Of a stretch of 64,000 nt of DNA, positions 26,523 through 37,005 are shown in pieces (position 1 is the first letter of the stretch; every line of letters starts with the position of its first letter). The position numbers and the translations under genes are program-made. Source of the DNA: Cafeteria roenbergensis (Eukaryota > Sar > Bigyra > Bicosoecida > Cafeteriaceae); contig VLTN01000005.1 of NCBI GenBank assembly GCA_008330645.1, forward strand, positions 186,001-250,000, in the 5' to 3' direction. The notes under the pieces were generated by a model that worked only from the letters and a program-made list of their open reading frames with translations, searched no databases and was not told the origin of the DNA.

Positions 26523-29500
26523 ATGAGTCGGCCCGCAGCCGCGGGGCGGCTGGCTCGGGGCCTGAGGGGCAGGCATCGTTGGGGGTCGCGGGCGGTCATT
26601 GCTGCTGCACTCGTCGCATTGTGCTGCGCTCCTGCGTCTTCGGGGGCCACGGCCTCGGCGGCGTCCTGTGCCTGTCATTGCGGCGGAGTCGCGGTGGCCG
26701 AGCTGCAGTGCACGGTCTCTGAGGCTGACTGCGCGTCCAGCTGCTCGCGGCACCTCAGCGGTCAATGCGAACGCCAGCGGACGAGCAGCTCGTTTTTTGC
26801 CGGCGCAGCGGCAACCTTGGCAGCTCCCTTGCCGCCGAGGCATCCCGGGCGCGGGCGCATGCAAACTGGCGTGAGCCTGTCGCAGCACGACCTCACTGAC
26901 TCGCTTGGCATCTTTGTGGACCTGGTGCAGCGTGCAGGCGAAGTTGTTCCGGAGGTCACGCGAGACGCGGGCCAGTCTTGGGACTGGCGCCCGAGCTCAG
27001 ACCTCGCTGGCTTGGTCCGGCCGGACGGACTGCCGTCGCAAATGCCGCCCCCGTCGCTGTCCGTGGGCGCGCACGAGGCGCTCGCTGCAACGCTGGTGTT
27101 GTGGCGGCCGTTTGACGGCACAGCCGCCTGGAACGAGAGCGAGCCACTCTCCAGCCCGCAGCCAGCTCCCCCGTTTGCCCCCGGCGAGGAGCTTGTGCTC
27201 CTGTGGAAGGGATCCGGCGAGCTGTGGCTGACCGGGGCCGTTGGGGTCGCCAAGGCGAACTCCACAGCGCCAGCAGCCCAATTGCCGGATAAGGGCCAAC
27301 CGGCAGGCGCAAATGCAACTGCCAGCGGATTTCATCGCTTTGCCGCGCGAGTCCTGGCAGCCCCCGGCTCAGGCGGGCTGGACGAGGGCCTACGCCTTCA
27401 CATCTTGCGCTCCCTTGCGGAGGACCCGGTGAGGGACGTGCATGTCGTCCCTGCGCGGCTGGAGGACGTGTTTTGGAAGAGTCATCCTCAGCGCGCGTTC
27501 CACCCACGGGCCCTGGGGCTGATTGCCGCCAGTGGGGCCCAGGTGCTGCACTTGGCCGACTGGTCCGGCACCGCAGTCAGCTGGCCGGGGCTCCGAGCGC
27601 GGGAGGTCTCGAGTTTTTCCAGCGACCGAGCGCGGCCAGCGGACGCGACGCAGGGGCGGGCCGCCATGGGGGTGGCCGTGGAAGAGTCCCTGCGCCTGTG
27701 CCGCGAGGTCCGAGCCGCGTGCTGGCTCTCGGCCCCCGAGCGGGCGACCGACGCGTTCCTCGAGGCATACGCTGCGCTGCTGGTCGCGTCGGCGCTTGCG
27801 GACGAGGGCTGGGCGCAGGCGCTCGCCCAGCGGTCCGGCGGCGATTCGACTCCCGCAGTGCTCTACCTCGAGTACGGCAGGCAGCTGGGCTACACCGCGG
27901 GCCAGCAGGCCGGACTGCCGCGCCTGGTGGCCGCGATGGAGAGCGCGTGCCAGCTCGCTGAGCAGCGGCTGAACAAGCCAGCGGGGGCCGTTCGGGCCCG
28001 CCTCCGGCTCGTTCTCACGGTGACCCGAGCCGAATACCTCCCGCACCTTTACGAACTGCATGCCGCCTCTGGCGTTCTGCGCAGCATCGACACAGTGGCG
28101 TTTTCCGGCTCGCTTGGCCAGCACTCGGCCATCACGTCGGAGGCCTCGTGGCTGGGCACCGAGGCCTCGAATCGCGCCGCCGCCAGGCCAGCCGCGCCCC
28201 TGACGGATGCCGCTGTCCTCGAGCGACTCCGTGCGGCGGCCCTGGACGAAGACGTGACGTGGAACCGGGCAGTCCAGCGAGTCCACGCCTGGAACATCTC
28301 TCGCACGGGGCCGCCCCTGGTGCAGCCGGCGGCCATGGGCGCGCCGGCCGGGCAGCTCGCGCACGAGGTGGTCGCGTTCGACGCTGCTGTTCGCGTCTCT
28401 CTGCCGCAGTTCGGGTTCCGTGACAGGGTCGTGTCCTTGCTTCGGGAGGCGCGGACCAACCCGCGGCTGCTGGATGGAATCGCCGCGCTGCTGCCGGATG
28501 CCCAGGCTGAGCAGCAAGCGGAGGACGCCCTGATTCGGGCCCAGCGAAGCGACGCCGACAGCAGCAGCGGCACGCTCGAGGCCCTGATGCTGGACAAGTA
28601 TCACAGGATGGAGCGGGCAGGCTTCGCGGCCGTGGTGGCCGGTCCCCTGATGCGGCACTCCCAGCGAGCGTACGGGGACCTCCTTCCCGGCCTCAACCTG
28701 CGCGAGGCCGGCAGCACTGGCCTCACCGAGCCGCTGGCCCAGCCCCCGGCTGCTGGCGAGCACGGCCCCGACGCGGCAGCGATCTCCCAAGCGGTTTCGT
28801 CCAGTCCGAAGCTGCGGGCACTTGCCGGGTACGCCAAAGGGCGGCGCGGGGCGCTACCCTTTGTGCTCGCAGAGGCGCGCCCCGCAAACCAGTCTGACGG
28901 CGGTCTCGCTTGCAGCGCGACCACGTGCCCGGCAGGCTGCGAGTGGGGCACGTGCTGGGAAGGATCCTGCCGCTGCTTTGAGGGCGCGAGCGGCCCGAGG
29001 TGCGAAGTGCTGGGCAGGCGCCCCTGCCACCGCTCTCCAAGCCTGGGCATCAACGTGGCGGGCATCGCCGACTGGTCCACGCAGCTGCTCTTTGTCGACC
29101 ACGCGCGGGCCGCTCGCGGCTTCGTCAGCCAGTGGGTGGCGGGAGGCGACGGCGCGTGGGAGAACGCATGGCCTCTAAACCTGACGTCCGCCGGAGAGCT
29201 GGCGGCCCTCGCCCCGTTGCAGGCCGCCGGCACCATGCTGTTGCGGGACCTCGGCGGCCACTACGAGCCAGGCACGTACGTGGTGCTGTACGACGGGGAC
29301 GGTGTCGTCGTGCCGCAAATGGACGATGTGCAAACCGTTCGGCGCACCGCTCCAGGCCGGCTTGAGGTCGACCTCAAGCCGACTACAGGGCTCAACAACG
29401 GACTCTTCATCCGCATCGAGCGCACCAACCCGCTCGACCCGGTGCGCAACCTTCGAGTGACCAGGCTGGAGCACGAGGCCTCTTTCGAGTCCTTCCCGTT

Positions 29501-32500
29501 CCACGCGCGGGCCCTTGCACGGCTAGGCGGGCTCTTCTCCAGCATCCGGGCGATGGACCTGCTCAGCACGAACAGCAACGTTCAGCGCCGATGGTCGGAG
29601 CGGGTCACGCGCGCCAACCGCACCTTCAGCCAGCAAGGCGTTCCCTTGGAGGATGTCGTGCTGCTCGCCAACATGCAGGCCATGGACCTCTGGCTGAACG
29701 TGCCGATCGCCGCCAACGACGACTATGTGCGAGCCATGGCGCGCTTGGTCAAGTCCGCACTCCGGCCGGACCTCAACGTGTCGGTGGAGCTGGCAAACGA
29801 AGTGTGGTCCGGCGCCAACCTGGCCGGGCAGCACGCGCGAGCGGAAGGCTCCCGGCTGGGAATGGACGGCGCTTCGACCCTCTCCTCTGGACCCGAGGAG
29901 GCAGGCTTCTGCTGGTACGGAATGCGCAGCTCGCAAGTGTTCTCCTTGTGGCTCGAAGAATGGGGCGAGCAGGAGCGACATCGCGTGCAGCTCGTCCTGG
30001 GGTCGCAGTCGGCCAACCCCGACGTTTCGCGGCGGATTCTGGCCTGCAACAGCTCGTGGCGCCACGCCGATGCGCTTGCCATCGCTCCATACTTTTCTGC
30101 TTCAACGGTTGTGGACGGCGCCGACGGCTTGGTGGAGCTCGGCGTGCTGATGAACACGACTCTCCCCGCGTCCATCGCTCTGCAGCACGGGCTTGCCCGG
30201 GAGCATGCCTCCCTCGCTGGCCAGTACGGCCTGAAGCTCGTTGCATACGAGGCGGGCCAAGCGCTTGCTGGAGGCGACGAGCGTGAGGTCGCCTTGAAGC
30301 TCGCGGCCAACCGCCACGCATCCATGGAGCGGCTGTACGAGACCTACTTGGCTGGGCTGCGGGCCGCAGGCGTGGAGCACGCGATGCTGTTCTCCTCCAT
30401 AGACCGCCCGAGCAAGCACGGGAGCTGGGGGCACTGGGAGGCGCTGGACGCGCCGGACGGGCCAAAAGTCGCAGGGGTTGCCAAGTTCGCATCCGCTCTC
30501 GGGGCGTGTCCTCGCGGCATGCCCTCTCCCCGGTGCCCGGTCGGGCTGCCCCCTGCCGCGGTCGCCACCGTCATTGTCAGGGAGCACCCTGATGGCGACG
30601 AGGAGGAGGTTGCGACATTGCTCCTCCCCTCCGTCGCCAGGGGGAACGCGTCGGGAGCGCAGGCCGAGTGCTCGGCATCGGGGCAGTGCGTGCTGCCGCG
30701 TCTGGGAGCCCTCGCGCCCGAGTGCTCGTGCGACCACGGATGGGCTGGTCCCAACTGCTCTGAGCGCGAGCCGGTGGTCTTCTCCTCTTGCTCCTACGAC
30801 TGCGCTGGCCACGGGAAGTGCTTGCTTCACCGCGTCGAGCAAGGTTTCCAGTACTTCTACCGTTGCTTCTGCGACGACGGCTATGGCGGCCCTCGCTGCA
30901 CCGCAAGGACGTGCGCCGACAAGTGTAACTTTAACGGCAAGTGCGCCGACGACCTCACCTGCGCCTGCTTCGACGGCTTCAAGGGCAGCCGGTGCGAGAC
31001 GGACTGCGGGTGCAACGGCCACGGGACGTGCTCATCTCCGCCTCGGCCTTCCCTGGTGCGGCCTCCGCCCTCCGCCCTGAGCGAGACGTGCACTTGCGAC
31101 ATGGGATACGAATTTGTTGAGGGCCTTGGCTGTCAGCCGCAGTGCCAGTGCCCCCAGCCTGCCGTGCAGCGATGCCTGCGCCCCGGGGTCTGCTCGCTGC
31201 CCCCAGGCCAGTGCCAAAACGGGCAGGAGGTAGGCGGCGTCTGCGAGTGCTGGGCGGGCTTCCGCGGCCGCAGGTGCCACCTCCGCTCACGGCCCGGAGT
31301 GGAGTGGCGCTTGTCGCACCTCGGCCAGTTCAACCCAGTCGGCATCAACATTGCCGGCAACACGGACTGGTCGACACAGTGGCTCTTCGCCGACCTCATG
31401 AAGACGGCCCGAGGATGGGTGTCGCAGCACCACCCGGACTTCGCGCCCAGCGGTGTGTACACGTGGGACACCAAGGCGAAGCAGCACCTCAGAGCGGACG
31501 GCTACCCGGCGTCGCTGCCTCGAGGCCAGGCGCTGACGACGCTCATGGCCCGCGACGTTCGTCGTCAGCTTCCAAGCGGCGTCTACACGGTGACGTATGC
31601 AGGCTCCGGTGAGCTTTTCTTTGGCATGGACGCGGAGGTCGTGCGGGAGCGAAAGGGCTGGATTGAGGTGAAGGTATCCCTCAGCGATGTGAGAGACAAC
31701 GGCATATTCATGCAGATCAGAGACACAGACCCTGCCGACCCGCTCCGCGACATTCGCGTCGCGATGCCCGGCATGGCTGACCGAGTGGCGGACGGGGCGC
31801 TGTTCCACCCCGCGATGCTCGGCTTCCTTCGCCAGTTCGGCTCGGCCCGCTTCATGGACCTGCAGCGCACAAACGAGGCGTCCTCTCAAGTCCACTGGGC
31901 GACGGACAGGCCCCTCGAAGACGCGGCGAGCTGGGGCGTCGGTTGGGAAGGCAAAGTTCCCGGGGCGGATGCGGGCGTGCCACTCGCTGTCCTGCTGGAT
32001 CTCGCCAACCAAGCTGGCACGGACGCCTGGCTTTGCGTTCCCCACGCGGCATCGGATGACTACGTCCGCCATTTCGCCGCGACGGTACGCGACCGGCTGG
32101 CGCCGCACCTGGTGGCGTACATTGCGCGCTCGAACGAGCGATGGAACCGCCTGTTCCCCGCGCACGCCTACGACGAAGCCAAGGCGCAGGAGCTCGGCCT
32201 TGCGGACGGCCATGCCTTCCACGGGCGTCGGTCGGAGGATATTTTCGACATCTTCACGGACGTCTTCGGCGCGGCCGAGCGCTCCCGCCGCCTGGTCTTC
32301 GTTGTGGACACGCAGTCGGCAAACGAGTGGGTCACGGAGCGCATCTTTGACGGCGCCCCGGGGCTGGCCAGCAAGGCCGACGCCCTGGGCGTGACGGCGT
32401 ACATCGACTGCGGCGGCCTGGGCTCCCGTGCGAAGGCCCAGGCAACTGCGCGCATGACGGTGGCAGAGGTTCTGCAAGCATGCCGCGACGCATTGCCCCA

Positions 32501-34007
32501 AATCGACGCGCAGTGGACCCGGCAGGTGGACGCGCTACGCCGGATCATTCCGAAGCGGTTCTGGCGCGCTCGCAACTTGACCAGCGTCGGGGAGGCCCGC
32601 GTCCTGCTGAGCGACTCACCCCTCCCGCTCGTCACGTACGAGGCAGGGCCTGCCCTCGTGGAGGCGGCGGCTATTGAGCAAGGCACAGAGACGCCAGGCC
32701 TGACCGAGCTGCTCGTCGCCGCGACGCGTCACCCCGCAATGCAGGAGGTGTACGCAGCCTACCTGCAGGCGTTCTCCCGCCTGGGGCTGGCAGGGGGCCG
32801 CCACTCGTCCATGCCGTACATGCACTTTTCGTCCGTGGCGGCGCCGTCCAAGTACGGCTCTTGGGGGCTCATCGAGTCCTCGGCATTCCCGATCACCTCG
32901 ACTGCGAAGGGCCGGGCGATCTCAGAGTTTGCTCACGACATCGTGAGGGGGCTGCTGGCCACGGGGTGCACTGACGCACACGCGCTCAACTTTGACCCAG
33001 CAGCTCGCTTCTCCAACGGGTCGTGCGTCTACGCGCCTGTCCAGGTTTCCGCGGCAGCCGGCGGAAGCGTCACGGTGGCGTCTGACGGCGCGGCCATCGA
33101 GCTCCAGTTTCCCCCTTCTGCGCTTGCCACGGACACCCCTGTGTCCGTGAAGCTCGAAGCCCTGCGGCTGAGCAGCGCGACGTTCAGCGCTTCCCAGCCG
33201 TCGGTCGGGGGCCAGGCAGAGCCGCGCTTGTTTGTTGGGCCGCTGATTCGGTTCGGCCCCTCGGGCACGCAGTTCGGCAAGCCCGTGTCCGTGTGTATCA
33301 CGCTCAACATGTCGCTTGTCAACGAGTTTGGCTGGGACGCATGGACTCCCGTCGACGCCCAAGGCGATGCCGAGTCGTGGCAGAGCGCGAACGCCTCGAG
33401 GCCGGCTGCCGTGCCTCCGACGGACGCAGCCGGCGAACTGGACCCGCAAATCGAGGCCCAAGGAGGAGCTGGAGTCGGGCTGTACCACTCTCAAAACGGA
33501 AGTGTTTGGCACGCTGCGGACGCGTCCGAGTTCGACCCTGCCACAGGGCAGCTCTGTGCAAAGCTGCACCACTTCACTCTCGTCTCGGGCGTGCGGGCCA
33601 ACGCCACGCTGCTAAGGCTCGACTCGCTGGGCGAGGGCGCAGGCCCCACGCCCGCCCCATCGCCCAGCCCGGCCAGCGCTGGCGACGCCAACCCTCAACA
33701 GGCTACTCGGAGCGAAGGCATTCCGTGGTGGGTGTGGGCAGCCACTGGCGGTGCTATCGCGCTGAGCGTGGTCGCCGTTGCGGCAGTGGCGACGTGGTGG
33801 ACCAAGCGAGCGAGGCGAAGGCGCGTTGGGCAGCCCGATAGCCGGTACAATCCTGCGCAGTGGCATGGAGGCCCGCCGGAGGGGCCGCGGATGGTGCCAG
33901 CCGCGACGGCAGGGTTCGTCCTGCCCCCGCGGAAGTTAGAGTCCGGGCCCACCCCACCACGGGAGGAGCCGGGCACGGCCAAAGCGGCGATTCCGCACCT
34001 CTCGTAG
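26523..34007 (+). CDS. Large type I membrane protein with three glycosidase-like barrels, EGF and ZU5-like modules
   Basis: 2494 residues from ATG 26523; the in-frame ATG at 26385 would hide the signal peptide (AVIAAALVALCCAPASSGA, residues 23-41). Two clear copies of one module lie at about 840-1310 and 1606-2117: each starts GIN(V/I)AG-x2-DWSTQ, has TYVVLYDG or YTVTYAG, PxDP(V/L)R(N/D)(L/I)RV, D(D)YVR, a strand ending in ANEVW or SNERW, VA/VTYEAG, and SKHGSWG or SKYGSWG. NE on one strand and YEAG later match the acid/base and nucleophile glutamates of clan GH-A barrels; similar modules occur in bacterial proteins annotated as cellulose-binding. A third, degenerate copy lies at about 70-650. 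EGF-like Cys clusters stand at 797-828 and 1380-1576, a ZU5-like domain at about 2172-2266, a membrane helix at about 2400-2425 and a short basic tail. Probably a cell-surface glycan-binding or -cutting protein. Confidence 0.78.
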   Translation: MSRPAAAGRLARGLRGRHRWGSRAVIAAALVALCCAPASSGATASAASCACHCGGVAVAELQCTVSEADCASSCSRHLSGQCERQRTSSSFFAGAAATLAAPLPPRHPGRGRMQTGVSLSQHDLTDSLGIFVDLVQRAGEVVPEVTRDAGQSWDWRPSSDLAGLVRPDGLPSQMPPPSLSVGAHEALAATLVLWRPFDGTAAWNESEPLSSPQPAPPFAPGEELVLLWKGSGELWLTGAVGVAKANSTAPAAQLPDKGQPAGANATASGFHRFAARVLAAPGSGGLDEGLRLHILRSLAEDPVRDVHVVPARLEDVFWKSHPQRAFHPRALGLIAASGAQVLHLADWSGTAVSWPGLRAREVSSFSSDRARPADATQGRAAMGVAVEESLRLCREVRAACWLSAPERATDAFLEAYAALLVASALADEGWAQALAQRSGGDSTPAVLYLEYGRQLGYTAGQQAGLPRLVAAMESACQLAEQRLNKPAGAVRARLRLVLTVTRAEYLPHLYELHAASGVLRSIDTVAFSGSLGQHSAITSEASWLGTEASNRAAARPAAPLTDAAVLERLRAAALDEDVTWNRAVQRVHAWNISRTGPPLVQPAAMGAPAGQLAHEVVAFDAAVRVSLPQFGFRDRVVSLLREARTNPRLLDGIAALLPDAQAEQQAEDALIRAQRSDADSSSGTLEALMLDKYHRMERAGFAAVVAGPLMRHSQRAYGDLLPGLNLREAGSTGLTEPLAQPPAAGEHGPDAAAISQAVSSSPKLRALAGYAKGRRGALPFVLAEARPANQSDGGLACSATTCPAGCEWGTCWEGSCRCFEGASGPRCEVLGRRPCHRSPSLGINVAGIADWSTQLLFVDHARAARGFVSQWVAGGDGAWENAWPLNLTSAGELAALAPLQAAGTMLLRDLGGHYEPGTYVVLYDGDGVVVPQMDDVQTVRRTAPGRLEVDLKPTTGLNNGLFIRIERTNPLDPVRNLRVTRLEHEASFESFPFHARALARLGGLFSSIRAMDLLSTNSNVQRRWSERVTRANRTFSQQGVPLEDVVLLANMQAMDLWLNVPIAANDDYVRAMARLVKSALRPDLNVSVELANEVWSGANLAGQHARAEGSRLGMDGASTLSSGPEEAGFCWYGMRSSQVFSLWLEEWGEQERHRVQLVLGSQSANPDVSRRILACNSSWRHADALAIAPYFSASTVVDGADGLVELGVLMNTTLPASIALQHGLAREHASLAGQYGLKLVAYEAGQALAGGDEREVALKLAANRHASMERLYETYLAGLRAAGVEHAMLFSSIDRPSKHGSWGHWEALDAPDGPKVAGVAKFASALGACPRGMPSPRCPVGLPPAAVATVIVREHPDGDEEEVATLLLPSVARGNASGAQAECSASGQCVLPRLGALAPECSCDHGWAGPNCSEREPVVFSSCSYDCAGHGKCLLHRVEQGFQYFYRCFCDDGYGGPRCTARTCADKCNFNGKCADDLTCACFDGFKGSRCETDCGCNGHGTCSSPPRPSLVRPPPSALSETCTCDMGYEFVEGLGCQPQCQCPQPAVQRCLRPGVCSLPPGQCQNGQEVGGVCECWAGFRGRRCHLRSRPGVEWRLSHLGQFNPVGINIAGNTDWSTQWLFADLMKTARGWVSQHHPDFAPSGVYTWDTKAKQHLRADGYPASLPRGQALTTLMARDVRRQLPSGVYTVTYAGSGELFFGMDAEVVRERKGWIEVKVSLSDVRDNGIFMQIRDTDPADPLRDIRVAMPGMADRVADGALFHPAMLGFLRQFGSARFMDLQRTNEASSQVHWATDRPLEDAASWGVGWEGKVPGADAGVPLAVLLDLANQAGTDAWLCVPHAASDDYVRHFAATVRDRLAPHLVAYIARSNERWNRLFPAHAYDEAKAQELGLADGHAFHGRRSEDIFDIFTDVFGAAERSRRLVFVVDTQSANEWVTERIFDGAPGLASKADALGVTAYIDCGGLGSRAKAQATARMTVAEVLQACRDALPQIDAQWTRQVDALRRIIPKRFWRARNLTSVGEARVLLSDSPLPLVTYEAGPALVEAAAIEQGTETPGLTELLVAATRHPAMQEVYAAYLQAFSRLGLAGGRHSSMPYMHFSSVAAPSKYGSWGLIESSAFPITSTAKGRAISEFAHDIVRGLLATGCTDAHALNFDPAARFSNGSCVYAPVQVSAAAGGSVTVASDGAAIELQFPPSALATDTPVSVKLEALRLSSATFSASQPSVGGQAEPRLFVGPLIRFGPSGTQFGKPVSVCITLNMSLVNEFGWDAWTPVDAQGDAESWQSANASRPAAVPPTDAAGELDPQIEAQGGAGVGLYHSQNGSVWHAADASEFDPATGQLCAKLHHFTLVSGVRANATLLRLDSLGEGAGPTPAPSPSPASAGDANPQQATRSEGIPWWVWAATGGAIALSVVAVAAVATWWTKRARRRRVGQPDSRYNPAQWHGGPPEGPRMVPAATAGFVLPPRKLESGPTPPREEPGTAKAAIPHLS

Positions 34008-34236
34008 ACGCGGCACCGAGCAGCGAGCCTGCACTGGCTCACGTGCAGAGCGAGACCTACAAACACACAAAAACCGAGTCGATTTGTCTGTGGGCTGAAG
34101 TGCAAGTCCGTGTTGTGCGTGTGCAGAATGCATGTCTGCGCAAGGTTGCATGCAGCTTCTTGGGCGAGGTGCACTCGCCAATGAGCCGCAGCGCGGTGCA
34201 CGCCTCTGCTCGCACACGCAAATTGCTTCCCTCGGC

Positions 34237-36780
34237 TCAGCGCCGCTCAGATTCGTCCGCGTCCAGGATCGTCCGCCCAGCGGCCTCTGCACGCTCGTCT
34301 TCCTCCTGCTCGAGCATCTTCGCCGCGCGCTCGTCCCGCGTGGGCGCGGTGAAGAGCTTTCGCGCGGGATCGCTGAGCCTCGACCAGAGGAACTCGGCCT
34401 CCTCGCCGCCCTTGTCCAGCAGGTCCTGGATAATCTTGCGCTGCGCAGGCTGGACCTTGAGGTCGGGCACAGCCGCGCGGAGCAGGGCGTCGACGTCGTT
34501 GCCACGGAGCACCTCCTTGATGCGCTCCATGGGCACGCGGTCTTGCGCTGGGGGCAGGATGGGCTCGCCCTTGCCGCGGATGCGCCCGAAGCTGCCTGGG
34601 CGCTTGACGCCGTAGAGCTCAGGGATTTCGGTGAGCAGGACGTCGGCGGGCGTGCCGGCGAGGATTCGCACCACTCGGTCGTGCAGGGCATCCGACGCCC
34701 ATCCCCCGGCTGCCATCCAGTCCTCGGCGGGCGCGGCTTCGGGGAGGGCGCCGTCGATCATGTTGGCGACCATGCGAGCCCTCACGCAGTGGCGCACCTC
34801 CAGGAAGCGGGTCATGTGGTGGCGCAGGTTCATCATGGAAGCCTGGTAGGCCTTGGCCCACTCCCTGCAGGCCTCCGTGGCGCCCATTGCCCTCACGACG
34901 CGGTACACCCCGGGGTCCACGCGCGTGGCCCAGAAGTACTGGAACTCGGCCAGCGACTCGAGGCGGTGCTGGTTGTTGGCCATGACACGGGCCCAGGCGG
35001 CCTCCTCTGCCAGCGGCATCTCGGGCGGCGGAGGGGCCTCGAGCGCGCTCACCCCGGGGCGAACCTGGCCGGCCGTGAAGCCAAACCCGATGGTCTTTCG
35101 CTCCCCCGGGTTCCCGCTGTACGGCGTCACCGAGTTGCTGCCCGAGATGCCGCCAGGCGTGCCGGGGCCGCTGCTGCCGAACGCACCCAGGGACGGCGGA
35201 ACCTGCACGCCGGCGGCCGACGCGGCCGCGGCTGAGGCGTGCGGGCCGGCCTGGCCGCGCTGGGCCTTGCGAAGCGCGAGCGAGAGCCGCTCCGCCTCCT
35301 CGGCCTTGGCCTGCTCCGTCATTGTGGCCACCATCTCCTGGACCCGGCGCCGGCGGGCCGCCAGCGACTCCCCGGGCCCCCGCTCCTTGGCAAACTCCGG
35401 CAGAGCGGCCATCTCGTTCACCAGGGCCTCCTCGCGCTCCTTGGCCCACTGCTCCCTGAGCTTCTCGAGCTCCTTGCGGCCCTCTGCGGCCACCTCCCGG
35501 TCGTACATGAACTCGAGGTGGAGGGCAAAGTTGAGAGACTCCGTGAGGCTGTCGAGCAGCTCCTTCCGGTCGAGCGGCTCGTGGTCGTCCGCGTCCACGG
35601 CGCGAAACACCCTGCCGTCGCGCACGCTGTCCATGGGGCCCTTGACGAACTGGGCGATGTTCAGCTGCTGGAGGATCTCCGACACGGACCACTCCGTGCC
35701 CGCCTCATCCACCACGGCGGGCACGAAAGCGGCGGGGTTGGTCACGGAGGCCAGGTAGCGCACGGAGAGCATCTTGTGGTTGTCCGGCTCGTCGCCGGCC
35801 ATGGAGGCGGCTCGGCCGGCCTCGTTCAGGATGCGGCTTAGCGGCTGGGCGCTCAGCGGGCGGCCCGCGTGGTCGAGCGCGGAGCCCTCCTCCAGCGGCG
35901 CGAAGGCGGAGCAGGCGATGCCCCAGCCCTGAGCGAGGCCGCGCTCGCGGCAAGCGACCAGCTCCAGGGCCTGGACGGTGTCTGCAATGTCTGCAGCGCC
36001 AAACTCGCGCTCGCTGGCAGGCACGTGGGCCATTGCGATGTCGAAGCCGTCAATGCCAAGCCACTCCGCGGCGCGGGCGAGGCGGTCGACAATGTCCTGC
36101 GGGCTGGTCCCGGGCAGCCCGCCCGGCGTCACTGCCGCTGCGCCAGCATCCCCCCCGCGCCGCTGCCGCGCCGCAACTGCCGCCGAGCCGCAGCCAACGG
36201 TCGCGATGCAGACGAGCTCGTCGCGACTCACGCCGCCCCGCTCGACCATTCGCATGAGCGCGCGCCGCTCCCAGTCCCTGTCGAACCGCGACTGCTCCTG
36301 GGTAAACGCCGCCGGGTCAAAGCGGGCATGGAGGAGGTCCACGTCAACCTCGAGCACGTTCACGCCGCGCCGCTGAGTGACGTACGAAAAGAGCTTTGAC
36401 CGCTCCGCCGGGCGCTTCCCGAGGTCGTCGCCCCCAAAGCCGAAGCGGGACACCTTCCAGCCCGACCGCGGGATGCTGCGGAACTCCATGTTCGGGAACC
36501 GCTTGGCGAAGCGCGCCGTTCCCTCTGCCGTCGCGCGGCCGCTAAGGTCCGCCTGGGCGCCCGGAAACAACACGCCCGTGGGGCCCGTCGCCGAGGGAGC
36601 CGCGAGCCCCCCAGGCGAGGCCGAGGCCGGAGGGGTTGCCGCGCCAGCATGCCCGGCAGCCGAGGCGAGCGCCCGGGCTCCGGGGGCGACCCTGGGCGCG
36701 CGACGGGCAAGGCGCAGCCTGACGGCGCCTCCGAAGGCTCCTCCTCCGCAGAGCGCAGCTGATCGCGCAGCGGCAGCCAT
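34237..36780 (-). CDS. Mitochondrial aldo-keto-reductase-like protein with long C-terminal extension
   Basis: The frame is open from 36897, but ATG 36780 starts MAAAARSAALCGGG... with RLRLARRAPR, a good mitochondrial presequence, giving 847 residues. The first half resembles aldo-keto reductases: VSRFGFGGDDLG, RRGVNVLEVDVDLL, EWLGIDGFDIAMAHVP and a later LAQGWGIACSAF correspond to strands of that barrel (usual GTD-ID-LLLH and IR-GVSNF positions). The usual catalytic strand ITTK appears as CIATVGC, so the lysine seems absent and reductase activity is doubtful. The second half is helical, with charged KELEKLREQWAKEREEALV and a terminal domain ending LDADESERR that I do not recognise. It is divergent from the ataxin-10 homologue and convergent with the surface protein. 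Confidence 0.65.
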   Translation of the reverse strand: MAAAARSAALCGGGAFGGAVRLRLARRAPRVAPGARALASAAGHAGAATPPASASPGGLAAPSATGPTGVLFPGAQADLSGRATAEGTARFAKRFPNMEFRSIPRSGWKVSRFGFGGDDLGKRPAERSKLFSYVTQRRGVNVLEVDVDLLHARFDPAAFTQEQSRFDRDWERRALMRMVERGGVSRDELVCIATVGCGSAAVAARQRRGGDAGAAAVTPGGLPGTSPQDIVDRLARAAEWLGIDGFDIAMAHVPASEREFGAADIADTVQALELVACRERGLAQGWGIACSAFAPLEEGSALDHAGRPLSAQPLSRILNEAGRAASMAGDEPDNHKMLSVRYLASVTNPAAFVPAVVDEAGTEWSVSEILQQLNIAQFVKGPMDSVRDGRVFRAVDADDHEPLDRKELLDSLTESLNFALHLEFMYDREVAAEGRKELEKLREQWAKEREEALVNEMAALPEFAKERGPGESLAARRRRVQEMVATMTEQAKAEEAERLSLALRKAQRGQAGPHASAAAASAAGVQVPPSLGAFGSSGPGTPGGISGSNSVTPYSGNPGERKTIGFGFTAGQVRPGVSALEAPPPPEMPLAEEAAWARVMANNQHRLESLAEFQYFWATRVDPGVYRVVRAMGATEACREWAKAYQASMMNLRHHMTRFLEVRHCVRARMVANMIDGALPEAAPAEDWMAAGGWASDALHDRVVRILAGTPADVLLTEIPELYGVKRPGSFGRIRGKGEPILPPAQDRVPMERIKEVLRGNDVDALLRAAVPDLKVQPAQRKIIQDLLDKGGEEAEFLWSRLSDPARKLFTAPTRDERAAKMLEQEEDERAEAAGRTILDADESERR

Positions 36781-37005
36781 TGCCAGCACTTTCGAGCACA
36801 CCGGTGGAACCCGCGGCTTGGCGGCGGAGAGTCTTCCGCAAAGCACGGCCGGGGGCGGGGCCGGCAAAAGTGCACCGTCAGGCTCCTCGGCTTCCAACTC
36901 GGGCTGTAGAGTTGTGCGTGAACTTTGGCGGGCACGAGCAGAGCCGAGTCCTCAAGTGGTGGCTTGGTGCCTTGGCGCCTTGCACTTTTGGGTCTGCCTG
37001 GCTGC
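36781..37005. promoter_or_regulatory. Divergent intergenic region (AKR-like / ataxin-10)
   Basis: 225 bp between two divergent start codons. Open frames extend into it from both sides. It must contain both promoters; no box stands out. Confidence 0.4.

Noticed and set aside
27390-28790. Minus-strand frame of 466 codons
   Set aside because: Antisense to the large surface protein; no family motif, and long antisense frames are expected at this GC content.
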